A stretch of DNA of 8,657 bases, from contig JAMOPK010000322.1 in the NCBI GenBank assembly GCA_027064565.1, forward strand, positions 1 through 8,657. Reading direction: 5' to 3'. The stretch is from Caldifarciminota bacterium (GTDB taxonomy: Bacteria; Hydrothermota; Hydrothermia; B15-G9). The position numbers were made by a program, and so were the translations under genes. Of the stretch, positions 1 through 6,773 are shown piece after piece. The notes beneath the pieces were generated by a model that had not been told where the DNA came from, did not search any database, and worked only from the letters and a program-made list of their open reading frames with translations. Position 1 is the stretch's first letter. Every line of letters starts with the position of its first letter.

Positions 1-3
1 GAA

Positions 4-939
4 TTGCCTAAACTAAAATATGCCTCGATCGATGTTGAATTTATGGCGATTGAGCGGTTGAACCTACCTTTTTACAAGGGTTCGACCCTTCGAGGTGCAT
101 TCGGTTGGGCTTTCAAGAAAGCAGTCTGTGTCACGCGGGAATACAACTGTGGCGCATGTCCGATCTACGATAAATGCGTCTATCCCTATGTGTTTGAAAC
201 CCCTGCAATCGATTCGGACGGTGTTCCGCAGAAAGTGCCTTATGCTCCTCACCCTTTCGTGCTTGTGCCGCCCCCACCTGACAGTTCCGAGATACTTCCC
301 GGTGAGAGCATCAGGTTCGGCTTGACGTTGATAGGCAATGCAGTCCCGTTTTTGCCTCATTTCCTGCTCGCGCTGGACATAATGGCTAAAAGTGGACTGG
401 GAAAGGAACGGCGAAAGCTCACCCTTGTCAGGACGTTTCAGGGGGATGCTCTCCTTTCAGCAGGAACCAGGCTCCTGAAAGAGCCCAAAGTCAAGAACCT
501 CGATGAATTTAACTCTCCCATTGAGCGCGTGAACGTTCTAAAATTGAGATTCATATCCCCCCTCAAACTGATCAGCAAGGGCAAGATAGTGCGTCAACCC
601 GACATGGAAACACTTCTGAGAAGCACACGCAGAAGGCTAAGGTGGCTGACCCTTTTCCACTCGGAAACGCCATGGGATGCCGAAAAGGCCTGTCCTTTAG
701 AAGGGGCTGAACGTATCAAATTGGTCCACAGTGAAATCCGCGATTTTGAAGTTGTCCGCTATTCAAACCGGAAAAGACGCAGGATGGAATTTAAGGGCAT
801 CATTGGGGAGGCCATTTACGAAGGGCCGATAACTTCGTTCATCCCGCTCCTCAGAGCCGCCGAGGTAATTCATATCGGTAAAGCCACGTCGTTTGGGTTC
901 GGAAAAGTAGAGATCGAGCCTTTGAATACGAAGCAATAA
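4..939 (+). CDS. cas6: Cas6-family CRISPR RNA processing endoribonuclease (RAMP), start uncertain
   Basis: Cas6 cuts the repeat RNA of the long CRISPR transcript to give the crRNAs loaded into the Csm complex. The 311-residue product resembles the Cas6 group with the PF10040-type C-terminal domain. Residues 25-33 read YKGSTLRGA, followed by a cysteine group (C42, C49, C52, C58) and a PYVFET stretch. A GLGK motif lies at 131-134, an RLRWLTLFH stretch ends at H219, and a glycine-rich RAMP loop, SFGFGK, lies at 296-301. Which residue is catalytic cannot be decided; H119, H219 and H290 are candidates. The reading frame is open to the first base of the window. TTG at position 4 gives a sensible N-terminus, because the first beta strand begins right after it, but the true start may be a few codons upstream and no ribosome binding site can be seen. 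The next Met (residue 14) would remove the first strand. The family call is firm; the start is not. Confidence 0.9.
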   Translation: MPKLKYASIDVEFMAIERLNLPFYKGSTLRGAFGWAFKKAVCVTREYNCGACPIYDKCVYPYVFETPAIDSDGVPQKVPYAPHPFVLVPPPPDSSEILPGESIRFGLTLIGNAVPFLPHFLLALDIMAKSGLGKERRKLTLVRTFQGDALLSAGTRLLKEPKVKNLDEFNSPIERVNVLKLRFISPLKLISKGKIVRQPDMETLLRSTRRRLRWLTLFHSETPWDAEKACPLEGAERIKLVHSEIRDFEVVRYSNRKRRRMEFKGIIGEAIYEGPITSFIPLLRAAEVIHIGKATSFGFGKVEIEPLNTKQ

Positions 940-966
940 CGACTCGCTGATTTCAATGGCGGAACT

Positions 967-983
967 TTGGCACGCTTTTTGTT
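967..983 (+). promoter_or_regulatory. Possible sigma-54-type promoter ahead of cas10
   Basis: Within the 71-base gap between cas6 and cas10 the sequence reads TTGGCACG, four bases (CTTT), then TTGTT. The sigma-54 consensus is TTGGCACG-N4-TTGC(A/T), so the -24 element matches fully and the spacing is right. The -12 element has T where C is expected, and that position is strongly conserved. Transcription would start near 993, leaving a leader of about 15-18 bases containing the cas10 ribosome binding site. TTGGCA is also 5 of 6 to a sigma-70 -35 box, but no reasonable -10 box lies 16-18 bases downstream. This is a sequence match only; it could be chance, and cas10 may be read through from cas6. 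Confidence 0.35.
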
Positions 984-999
984 TTTAAAGGAATTGAAC

Positions 1000-1005
1000 A
1001 GGAGG
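1000..1005 (+). promoter_or_regulatory. Shine-Dalgarno site deciding the cas10 start
   Basis: A perfect AGGAGG stands before two adjacent ATG codons at 1008 and 1011. The spacer is 2 bases to the first and 5 bases to the second. Five is within the normal range and two is too short, so 1011 is chosen as the start. The choice changes the protein by one Met only. Confidence 0.75.
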
Positions 1006-1010
1006 ACATG

Positions 1011-3329
1011 ATGGATGAACAGTTGGAATTAACCATCGGAGCTTTGCTCCACGACGTGGGTAAGGTGGCGCAAAGGGCGTCACCCGATGTGGACCACGCG
1101 AAGGCGGGCTCAAAGGTTGTGAACTCTCTACCGTTACCCCTCGACGGGGTTGCACCTATCGTTTTGCACCACCACGATCCCGACGACATCCTAACAGCGA
1201 TCGTCCACGAGGCCGATCTGCTTGCTTCAGGCGGCGTTAGCCACAAAGAAGATGGACTCCAGCCCGACGAACTGCTCAAACCCCTCTTTTCGGTCTTCAA
1301 CTCCATTAAACTCAATAGACACACCGATAGAGAAGCTTCCGAACCTCTGGCTTATCCCCCTGTCCCGATAGGAGACACCATCATTTTTCCCGAAAAATCG
1401 CCAGAAGTATCAGCTGAAAACTACAAAAGACTGTTAGATGGGTTTCTCCAGTTTGTCGGATCAGGCAACCGCTCCGACCCCTTGAGACTCCTGCTTAACG
1501 GTGCCGAGAAGTTCTTTTCAATGATTCCAGCTGAAGTCGATGAACCCCAGCCTGACGTGTCCCTTTTCGACCACCTGAAACTAACTGCGGCAATCGCCGT
1601 CTCAATCTACGAATACCTGAAAGGGAACGGCAAGCTCTCGGTCGAGATGGTGAAGGACAAGGGAACCCCCATGTTCCTGCTTGTTGGCGGTGATCTCTCC
1701 GGGATTCAGGACTTCATATACTCCGTATCCTATCAGGCCGCACTCAAAGGCCTGCGAGCAAGGTCATTCTATATCTGGATACTTCTGGAGCATTTTATCC
1801 GAACTCTGTTCGACAGGTTGTCCATCCCTCCGACCAATGTTATTTACATCGGCGGCGGAAGCTTTTATCTCCTACTGCCCAACACAGAAAGGGTGAAAAC
1901 AGTCATCGAAGAAAGGCAAAAGGAATTCAACAGGTGGCTTCTCAGGGAACACGAAGGCCGTATATTCCTCGCAGTTGACTCTATTGCATTAAACGGCAAC
2001 GCCCTGACCGATGGAAAGATAATAAGCAGCGCATGGCGCAAACTCACCATCAGACTCGCCGATCAGAAGGACAGGAAGTTCCACCAGATGATGGACGAAT
2101 CCATGTTCCAGCCAGAGGAGATGGAAAATCGCGCTGTTTGCCCGGTCTGCGGCAAGGTCTTTATGGCTCAGGAGGCCATGAAGGTTGAGGGCGAAAGTGA
2201 GCGGGGGCTATGCCCAGTATGCTATAGTTTCGAGAAAGTATCCTCTAAGCTCATCCAGTCGGATTACATCATTTCCTCCATCACTCTCCCGAGAGACGTT
2301 CGTGAATTCATCTACATCGAGCAACAATTCTACTGGCCATCGGACAATATCGACATAGACATCGAAGATGCTGTTGTTTATAGGGTGAACGCACTTGAGA
2401 GAGACCACATCCCGCTGTCTCTCGGCAGGTATCCGGGCAAGCCGATGGAGTTCAGCACGGTGGTCGAAAACTCCTACGGTGCACCCTATCTCGGCACACT
2501 TCGAGCTGATGTCGATAACCTGGGCCTGATATTCAGTCACGGAATTCCGGAAGAAGTCCGCACAATCGCAAAGACCGCAACCCTGTCCCGACTTCTGAGC
2601 CTGTTCTTTAAAAACTACATCAATCTGATAGCAGCTGGAGATATCCCGGACGATTTGAAGCTTAACGTCACCCCCGAACATGAGAGGAACATCGTCATTG
2701 TCTATTCCGGGGGCGATGACCTGTTTGTGACAGGGGCATGGAGCGACGTCATCGAGTTCGCCTTTGAGCTTCAGGCAGCGTTCGAGAAATTCACATGTTA
2801 CAACCCATCCATAACCATATCCGGCGGCATAGTTATGACAGAGCCAAAATTCCCGATATTCCGCATAGCTCAAGTGGCGGGCGAGGCTGAGGATAAGGCA
2901 AAAAATGTCGATGGCAAAAATGCACTTACGGCTTTTGACACCACAATGAAATGGGCAGAATGGCGTAAATCCGTGCGAGAAACGCTGTCCCCGCTTCTCG
3001 AAATAGGCAAATTTGACGAGAGAAGCAAAAAATTTGTCCCCAATTTCTCCACAGGCATGATTTACAAACTGCTCGCCCTGCACGATGCGGCGTTTGGGGA
3101 GATCGAGACGGGGATGAAGCAGTCGCCCTATCTCGTGCTCCCGATCGTCGCCTATCTCCTCGGCAGATCGGCACCGCATGATAAAAAATACCTTGAGGCG
3201 TGGCTCTCATTCTCAAGCCACGCAGTATCAAAGGATTTCCAGAGCACACTGAGCTGGTTCAGGGGACTGGGCGCACCCCTGAAGTGGCTCGCCCTGCTCA
3301 CAAGAGGAGGTTTCGGAGATGAGCATTGA
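1011..3329 (+). CDS. cas10: Cas10/Csm1, large subunit of the type III-A complex with HD nuclease and cyclase motifs
   Basis: This is the signalling and DNase subunit of the Csm complex. On target RNA binding, Cas10 proteins cut single-stranded DNA with the HD domain and make cyclic oligoadenylates from ATP with the second Palm domain. In this 772-residue protein the HD domain is at the N-terminus: H14-D15 in LLHDVGK, D28-H29, an HHHD run at 53-56, and H66-EAD69. The Csm1 signature GDLSGIQDFIY begins at 227. A four-cysteine zinc motif is C377-X2-C380 and C401-X2-C404. The RADVDN stretch (D500, D502) and the intact SGGDDLF cyclase motif (GGDD at 567-570) mark the Palm region. The last 120 or so residues look helical, like domain D4. 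The length is close to that of characterised Csm1 proteins. Both activities look intact by motif. The coding region overlaps csm2 by 11 bases, which implies coupled translation. There is no sign of frameshift or decay. Confidence 0.97.
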   Translation: MDEQLELTIGALLHDVGKVAQRASPDVDHAKAGSKVVNSLPLPLDGVAPIVLHHHDPDDILTAIVHEADLLASGGVSHKEDGLQPDELLKPLFSVFNSIKLNRHTDREASEPLAYPPVPIGDTIIFPEKSPEVSAENYKRLLDGFLQFVGSGNRSDPLRLLLNGAEKFFSMIPAEVDEPQPDVSLFDHLKLTAAIAVSIYEYLKGNGKLSVEMVKDKGTPMFLLVGGDLSGIQDFIYSVSYQAALKGLRARSFYIWILLEHFIRTLFDRLSIPPTNVIYIGGGSFYLLLPNTERVKTVIEERQKEFNRWLLREHEGRIFLAVDSIALNGNALTDGKIISSAWRKLTIRLADQKDRKFHQMMDESMFQPEEMENRAVCPVCGKVFMAQEAMKVEGESERGLCPVCYSFEKVSSKLIQSDYIISSITLPRDVREFIYIEQQFYWPSDNIDIDIEDAVVYRVNALERDHIPLSLGRYPGKPMEFSTVVENSYGAPYLGTLRADVDNLGLIFSHGIPEEVRTIAKTATLSRLLSLFFKNYINLIAAGDIPDDLKLNVTPEHERNIVIVYSGGDDLFVTGAWSDVIEFAFELQAAFEKFTCYNPSITISGGIVMTEPKFPIFRIAQVAGEAEDKAKNVDGKNALTAFDTTMKWAEWRKSVRETLSPLLEIGKFDERSKKFVPNFSTGMIYKLLALHDAAFGEIETGMKQSPYLVLPIVAYLLGRSAPHDKKYLEAWLSFSSHAVSKDFQSTLSWFRGLGAPLKWLALLTRGGFGDEH

Positions 3330-3732
3330 AACATTAAAAGGGATTAACAAGCTTTCCGAATGGAAAGCAGAAGACCTCCTGAAGGAGGCACAGCTTATAG
3401 CAAAAAGCTTTAAAAGTTCCAAACTCGACACACAGCTCAGGCGCATATTTGACACCTTCAGATCCATTGAAATCGAATTCAAAAACAGCGGATTCAATCG
3501 GGATGAGCTTTTGCTCGTCAAGCCGAAACTCATCTACACCATCGCGAGAAACAAAAACCTGGCTCCCCTGCATGAGCCGCTTATGGAAGTGATAGATAAA
3601 GTCCACGATGACAAGGATTTCAGTAAGTTGATATCATTTGTAGAGGCCATCCTCGCCTATTACAAGGCGAAGGACCTCGAAAGAAGCTATAATGCCAAAG
3701 GTTATAAACAATATGAAGGCCGCAGGAGGTAA
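3319..3732 (+). CDS. csm2: Csm2, small subunit of the type III-A complex
   Basis: Csm2 is the small helical subunit that forms the inner filament of the Csm complex along the crRNA-target duplex, beside the Csm3 backbone. The 137-residue product is basic and predicted helical, with no cysteine. Two stretches typical of Csm2 are visible: KPKLIYTIARN in the middle and a C-terminal SFVEAILAYYKAKD. Size and position, directly after csm1 and before csm3, fit the family and separate this locus from Cmr (III-B) systems. The ATG lies inside the end of cas10, with an AGGAGG at 3305-3310 and an 8-base spacer. The C-terminus is an Arg-rich EGRRR whose codons also form the ribosome binding site of csm3. 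Confidence 0.93.
   Translation: MSIETLKGINKLSEWKAEDLLKEAQLIAKSFKSSKLDTQLRRIFDTFRSIEIEFKNSGFNRDELLLVKPKLIYTIARNKNLAPLHEPLMEVIDKVHDDKDFSKLISFVEAILAYYKAKDLERSYNAKGYKQYEGRRR
3724..3730 (+). promoter_or_regulatory. csm3 ribosome binding site embedded in the end of csm2
   Basis: AGGAGGT occupies the last two Arg codons of csm2 and the first base of its TAA stop, and sits 7 bases before the csm3 ATG. Ribosomes finishing csm2 would cover this site, so translation of the two genes is probably coupled. That would suit Csm3, which is needed in several copies per complex. Confidence 0.75.
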
Positions 3733-3737
3733 TCAAA

Positions 3738-4628
3738 ATGGGAATAGCCAAACCAATTATCGGCAAGGTAATTTTTAAGGGAATCGTTCACGCCGAGACG
3801 GCGCTCCACATCGGTGGAGGCCGTGAGAAGATCGAGATCGGCGGCATTGACAACGCCGTCCTCGTAGATCCCATCACCAAAGAGCCGTATATCCCCGGCA
3901 GTTCACTCAAGGGGAAAATGCGCTCAGTCCTCGAAAGACGGGTGGCCATCGAGAAACACCCGGATGATCCGTCGAAATTCTTTACGCGAAATGTGGGCAC
4001 CTCCACCTATAAACTCTGGATACACGTCTGCGACACCGCTGAGGATGCCTACAACTGCCCGGTATGCCGCGTCTATGGCTCATCGGGCGGTGAAGGTAAT
4101 CAGGGGTCAAATTTTCCCTCCCGAATCAGGGTCAGGGATGGGGTTTTCCCGAAATACACCGTGGAATGGCTCAGGAATGCCGACACTGACCTCCTGTTCA
4201 CGGAACTGAAGTCCGAGAATGCACTGGACAGGGTGACAGCGGCATCCAACCCGCGCAACGTCGAACGTGTGCCCGCTGGCGCTGACTTCACCCTTGAAAT
4301 CGTCTATGACGTGGAAGACCTGAGCCAGCTTGAGGAGGACCTGAAAAATATCCTGTTCTCCCTATCGGTGATCGAAGACGATTACCTCGGCGGCATGGGT
4401 TCCCGTGGCTACGGCAAAGTCAAGTTCTACTTCACCGAGGTCATCGCACGCAGGGCAGAATTTTACAAAGAGGGAACGGCGAACAGCGAGAAAATCCTAT
4501 TTCTGGATGTGCCGGATGTGGATAGGAAAACACCCGAACCGCCGGATTACGATGAGTTGAAAACCACAGCCGACTTAATTGAGAGGATCAACGAGGTGGT
4601 CGAATTTTTCGAGGGAACAAATGGCTGA
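3738..4628 (+). CDS. csm3: Csm3, backbone RAMP subunit and target-RNA ribonuclease
   Basis: Csm3 forms the repeated backbone of the complex and cuts the bound target RNA at 6-base steps. In this 296-residue protein the N-terminal RAMP fold shows LHIGGG (23-28) and then GGIDNAV, in which D38 aligns with the catalytic Asp of known Csm3 proteins (D32 in S. epidermidis). IPGSSLKGKMR lies at 52-62 and the glycine-rich loop GGMGSRGYGK at 218-227. H96, C98, C107 and C110 (the last two in CPVC) form a likely zinc site of the kind seen in Csm3 structures. The usual Arg before DP in the VxRDP stretch is Val here (V43). The protein is longer than short Csm3 versions (about 215 residues) because of an acidic tail after about residue 235. 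The gene starts 5 bases after csm2 and overlaps csm4 by 8 bases. Confidence 0.96.
   Translation: MGIAKPIIGKVIFKGIVHAETALHIGGGREKIEIGGIDNAVLVDPITKEPYIPGSSLKGKMRSVLERRVAIEKHPDDPSKFFTRNVGTSTYKLWIHVCDTAEDAYNCPVCRVYGSSGGEGNQGSNFPSRIRVRDGVFPKYTVEWLRNADTDLLFTELKSENALDRVTAASNPRNVERVPAGADFTLEIVYDVEDLSQLEEDLKNILFSLSVIEDDYLGGMGSRGYGKVKFYFTEVIARRAEFYKEGTANSEKILFLDVPDVDRKTPEPPDYDELKTTADLIERINEVVEFFEGTNG
4611..4615 (+). promoter_or_regulatory. Ribosome binding site fixing the csm4 start
   Basis: GAGGG lies 5 bases before ATG 4621. The open frame extends upstream to an ATG at 4579, but that would add 14 residues inside csm3 that do not look like the family. From 4621 the protein begins with a beta strand (LKLHIYKLRF), as Csm4 proteins do. 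Confidence 0.65.
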
Positions 4629-5583
4629 GCTGAAGCTCCACATTTACAAACTCAGGTTTCGGGCGCCCGTGCATCTGGGTGAGGTCGGTGTGGGTGTCGA
4701 GAAGGTGGCTGGGAAGCTTATCCATTCCGACACCCTGTGGGCCGCGATAACTCATGCATGGGCAAGACTTTTTGGAACCGATCCGCCGACAACCAACGCC
4801 CCACCGTTCAGGTTGTCCTCCGCTTTTCCGTTCAGAAACACCGAACTCTATTTCCCCATGCCAACTGGATTCCAGAACATGATCAACATGGAACTTGATC
4901 CCGCACTTTCAAAAAGGCTCAAAAAGGTGCAGTTCTTGGGACTCCCGATGCTCGAACACATCATCAACGGTGAACTTTTGACCGAACAGCATGTTGAGCG
5001 GATCATCAAGGATAGCGAACATTTGAAGCTCAACATTAAAGAGGAACTTGAGCCGCATGTTGTGTTGGGCAGAACGAACATGGCCTCGCAAATTTACTAC
5101 GTCGGCTCAACATGGTTCTCGTCAACTCACTCCGATGTAGGCCTTTATTTCATGGTCAAGTTCTTCGACGAATCGCTGAAATCCCGGTTTGACGCCATCA
5201 TGAATTTCCTTGCGGACGAAGGAATAGGTGGCCGCAGAACTTACGGATTTGGTAAATTTGAACCACCCGAAAGCGAGGAACTGATCCTCCATGTGCCGGA
5301 TGAGCCTAACCGCTTCATGACGGTCTCCAGAATCATCCCTGAACCGGAGTTGCTCAGTCACCTCGACCAATCGAAGTATCGGCTCTACCGCCTCAAAGGC
5401 TGGGCTATGGGCATGGGTGGACAGGCCCTCAGAAAAACGGTCTGGATGATCGAAGAAGGCGCCATTTTCCCGATAGAACCGCGTGGGAAGATTGTTGATC
5501 TCACCCCATCGGACTGGAAAGCACCCCATCGGATCTATCGACATGGACTCGCTTTAAGTTTGCCAATGAGGAGGATGCCATGA
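4621..5583 (+). CDS. csm4: Csm4, RAMP subunit capping the 5' end of the crRNA
   Basis: Csm4 holds the 5' repeat-derived tag of the crRNA and joins Cas10 to the Csm3 backbone. The 320-residue product begins with a RAMP strand and then VHLGEVGVG (17-25) and HSDTLWAAI (from 35), the most typical Csm4 signature. A VLGRTN stretch follows in the middle, and GIGGRRTYGFGKF (201-213) is the glycine-rich RAMP loop. The C-terminal part has MGMGGQALRKTVW and ends with IYRHGLALSLP, as expected for the second RAMP domain. No nuclease residues are expected or seen. The start overlaps the csm3 stop (ATGGCTGA), and its own stop overlaps the csm5 start (ATGA). Both overlaps suggest coupled translation. Confidence 0.94.
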   Translation: MAELKLHIYKLRFRAPVHLGEVGVGVEKVAGKLIHSDTLWAAITHAWARLFGTDPPTTNAPPFRLSSAFPFRNTELYFPMPTGFQNMINMELDPALSKRLKKVQFLGLPMLEHIINGELLTEQHVERIIKDSEHLKLNIKEELEPHVVLGRTNMASQIYYVGSTWFSSTHSDVGLYFMVKFFDESLKSRFDAIMNFLADEGIGGRRTYGFGKFEPPESEELILHVPDEPNRFMTVSRIIPEPELLSHLDQSKYRLYRLKGWAMGMGGQALRKTVWMIEEGAIFPIEPRGKIVDLTPSDWKAPHRIYRHGLALSLPMRRMP

Positions 5584-6707
5584 TCAGCGGCATTGAATCG
5601 AAAAGATACAGGTTCAAACTCCTATCCCCACTGCATATTGGCGACGGTGAGCGGCTCATTCCCTCCATGTATGCCGTGTTGGGCCGGGATATGTTCGTGG
5701 TAAGCGAGAAGAAAATGGCCGCTGCACTCAAGGAAGAAGGACTGATGGATGACTTCGTGGCCGCTTTCTCTCAGAACCCGTCAGGATTTCGGCTCGCGTC
5801 TTTTCTCATGCAACACGGCCTGCACAGCGTCAACTTCTACAGGGAGATTCAGGCTTACACTCTGAAAATCAAAGACATCAGTGGGGGCGAGGTTCTGACT
5901 TTCATAAAGGCCGCGGATAACCGCCCGTTCATCCCCGGCTCATCGGTCAAGGGTGCGCTCAGGGTCGCGGCTATCTACAAACTCCTCAAGGCCCATCCTG
6001 ATGTGAAGCAGGAACTTCTTATCGACTACCTTGAAAATGAACTGGACAGGCTCAAAACTGCCGTAAGACGTGAAATCAAAAAGGCCGCAAAAAAAATCGG
6101 AAGCGTGGCTGAACAGGTCTTAAACCAGTTTAAACTATCGACAAACACACAGCTTGGCCCTAACACCGACATCTTCAGGGCCGTCGAGGTGCGGGACAGC
6201 CGATGCTTCCCACCATCGGAGCTTAGGGTCATCAAAGTGGAAGTTGTCAGGCTCAACGGCGAATCCGTCCTCTCGATAAACGTCGAGGCGCTCATGCCGG
6301 AATTTGAGTTCGACATCGAGATAGCGATAAACCACGATATCCTCAACTACTTCCGCCGTATTGAAACGCCCTTTGGTATCCCATTCTCCGAATACGAGGC
6401 GCTTCTGACCGACCCGATGAGTGCGATATCGGAGATGGTCAGCGACCTTGTGAAACACGAACAAGCCGCACTTAAGGATGAGACACTCAAGCGAAAGCTC
6501 AAGCAGGTCACTGACGGCGAGCCCAACTTCAGGTTCGGCTGGGGACAGGGAATCCTGTCGGCGACCCTCATGATGCTGTTGCCTGAACCGCTCCAGAAGC
6601 AGGTCAGGGATACGTTTTTCAAGGGGAAAAAGGATTCTGAGTTTCCACTAACACGCAAGACGCACGCAGGGACGCTGTTGGGTTTTGCGCATGTCAGTCC
6701 GGCATAA
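5580..6707 (+). CDS. csm5: Csm5, RAMP subunit at the crRNA 3' end
   Basis: Csm5 caps the 3' side of the Csm backbone and is needed for crRNA maturation, probably by recruiting host nucleases. The 375-residue product has LLSPLHIGDGE near the start (14-24), FIPGSSVKGALR (117-128), a glycine-rich GWGQG (320-324), and a C-terminal FPLTRK (355-360) followed by LGFAHVS. This set of motifs in this order is characteristic of Csm5. Length is normal. The start shares ATGA with the csm4 stop, and AGGAGG (5569-5574) lies 5 bases upstream. A run of eight A at 6089-6096 lies in the Lys-rich middle part (KKAAKKIG). The next gene is 66 bases away, so csm5 ends the closely coupled block. Confidence 0.94.
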   Translation: MISGIESKRYRFKLLSPLHIGDGERLIPSMYAVLGRDMFVVSEKKMAAALKEEGLMDDFVAAFSQNPSGFRLASFLMQHGLHSVNFYREIQAYTLKIKDISGGEVLTFIKAADNRPFIPGSSVKGALRVAAIYKLLKAHPDVKQELLIDYLENELDRLKTAVRREIKKAAKKIGSVAEQVLNQFKLSTNTQLGPNTDIFRAVEVRDSRCFPPSELRVIKVEVVRLNGESVLSINVEALMPEFEFDIEIAINHDILNYFRRIETPFGIPFSEYEALLTDPMSAISEMVSDLVKHEQAALKDETLKRKLKQVTDGEPNFRFGWGQGILSATLMMLLPEPLQKQVRDTFFKGKKDSEFPLTRKTHAGTLLGFAHVSPA

Positions 6708-6726
6708 AATTCATGTCTCACAGTCG

Positions 6727-6759
6727 ATGGGGCGGTTCGGTCCCGTCCGACCGCCCCGT
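6727..6759 (+). terminator. GC-rich hairpin between csm5 and the CARF nuclease gene
   Basis: The left arm GGGGCGGT-T-CGG (6729-6740) pairs with CCG-ACCGCCCC (6747-6757) around the 6-base loop TCCCGT, with one bulged T. An A-T and a G-T pair extend the base. No T run follows (GTTCAGGG instead), so it is not a classic intrinsic terminator. It may stabilise the 3' end of the csm mRNA, cause partial termination, or affect access to the GGGAGG ribosome binding site at 6763-6768, which begins 4 bases after it. The structure is clear in the sequence; the role is inferred. Confidence 0.5.
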
Positions 6760-6773
6760 TCAGGGAGGTTTGA

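Noticed and set aside
967..995. Sigma-70 promoter using TTGGCA as -35
   Set aside because: At 16-18 bases downstream the sequence offers no TATAAT-like box; only TTTTTAAA is present, and it is too close. The sigma-54 reading fits better, though it is also unproven.
2208..3179. A 323-codon open frame on the minus strand opposite cas10
   Set aside because: It lies wholly inside a well-conserved Cas10 region including the GGDD motif, its translation shows no recognisable domain, and it has no good ribosome binding site or neighbours on that strand. It is a shadow of the real gene.
4579..4620. Longer csm4 start at ATG 4579
   Set aside because: It would add 14 residues overlapping csm3 deeply, without a good ribosome binding site. 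ATG 4621 has GAGGG at a 5-base spacing and gives the usual Csm4 N-terminus.
5502..5533. CACCCCATCGGA repeated twice, 20 bases apart, near the end of csm4
   Set aside because: There are only two 12-base copies, in different reading frames, inside a coding region, with no further copy noticed in the window. It is likely chance and not a CRISPR repeat or binding-site array.
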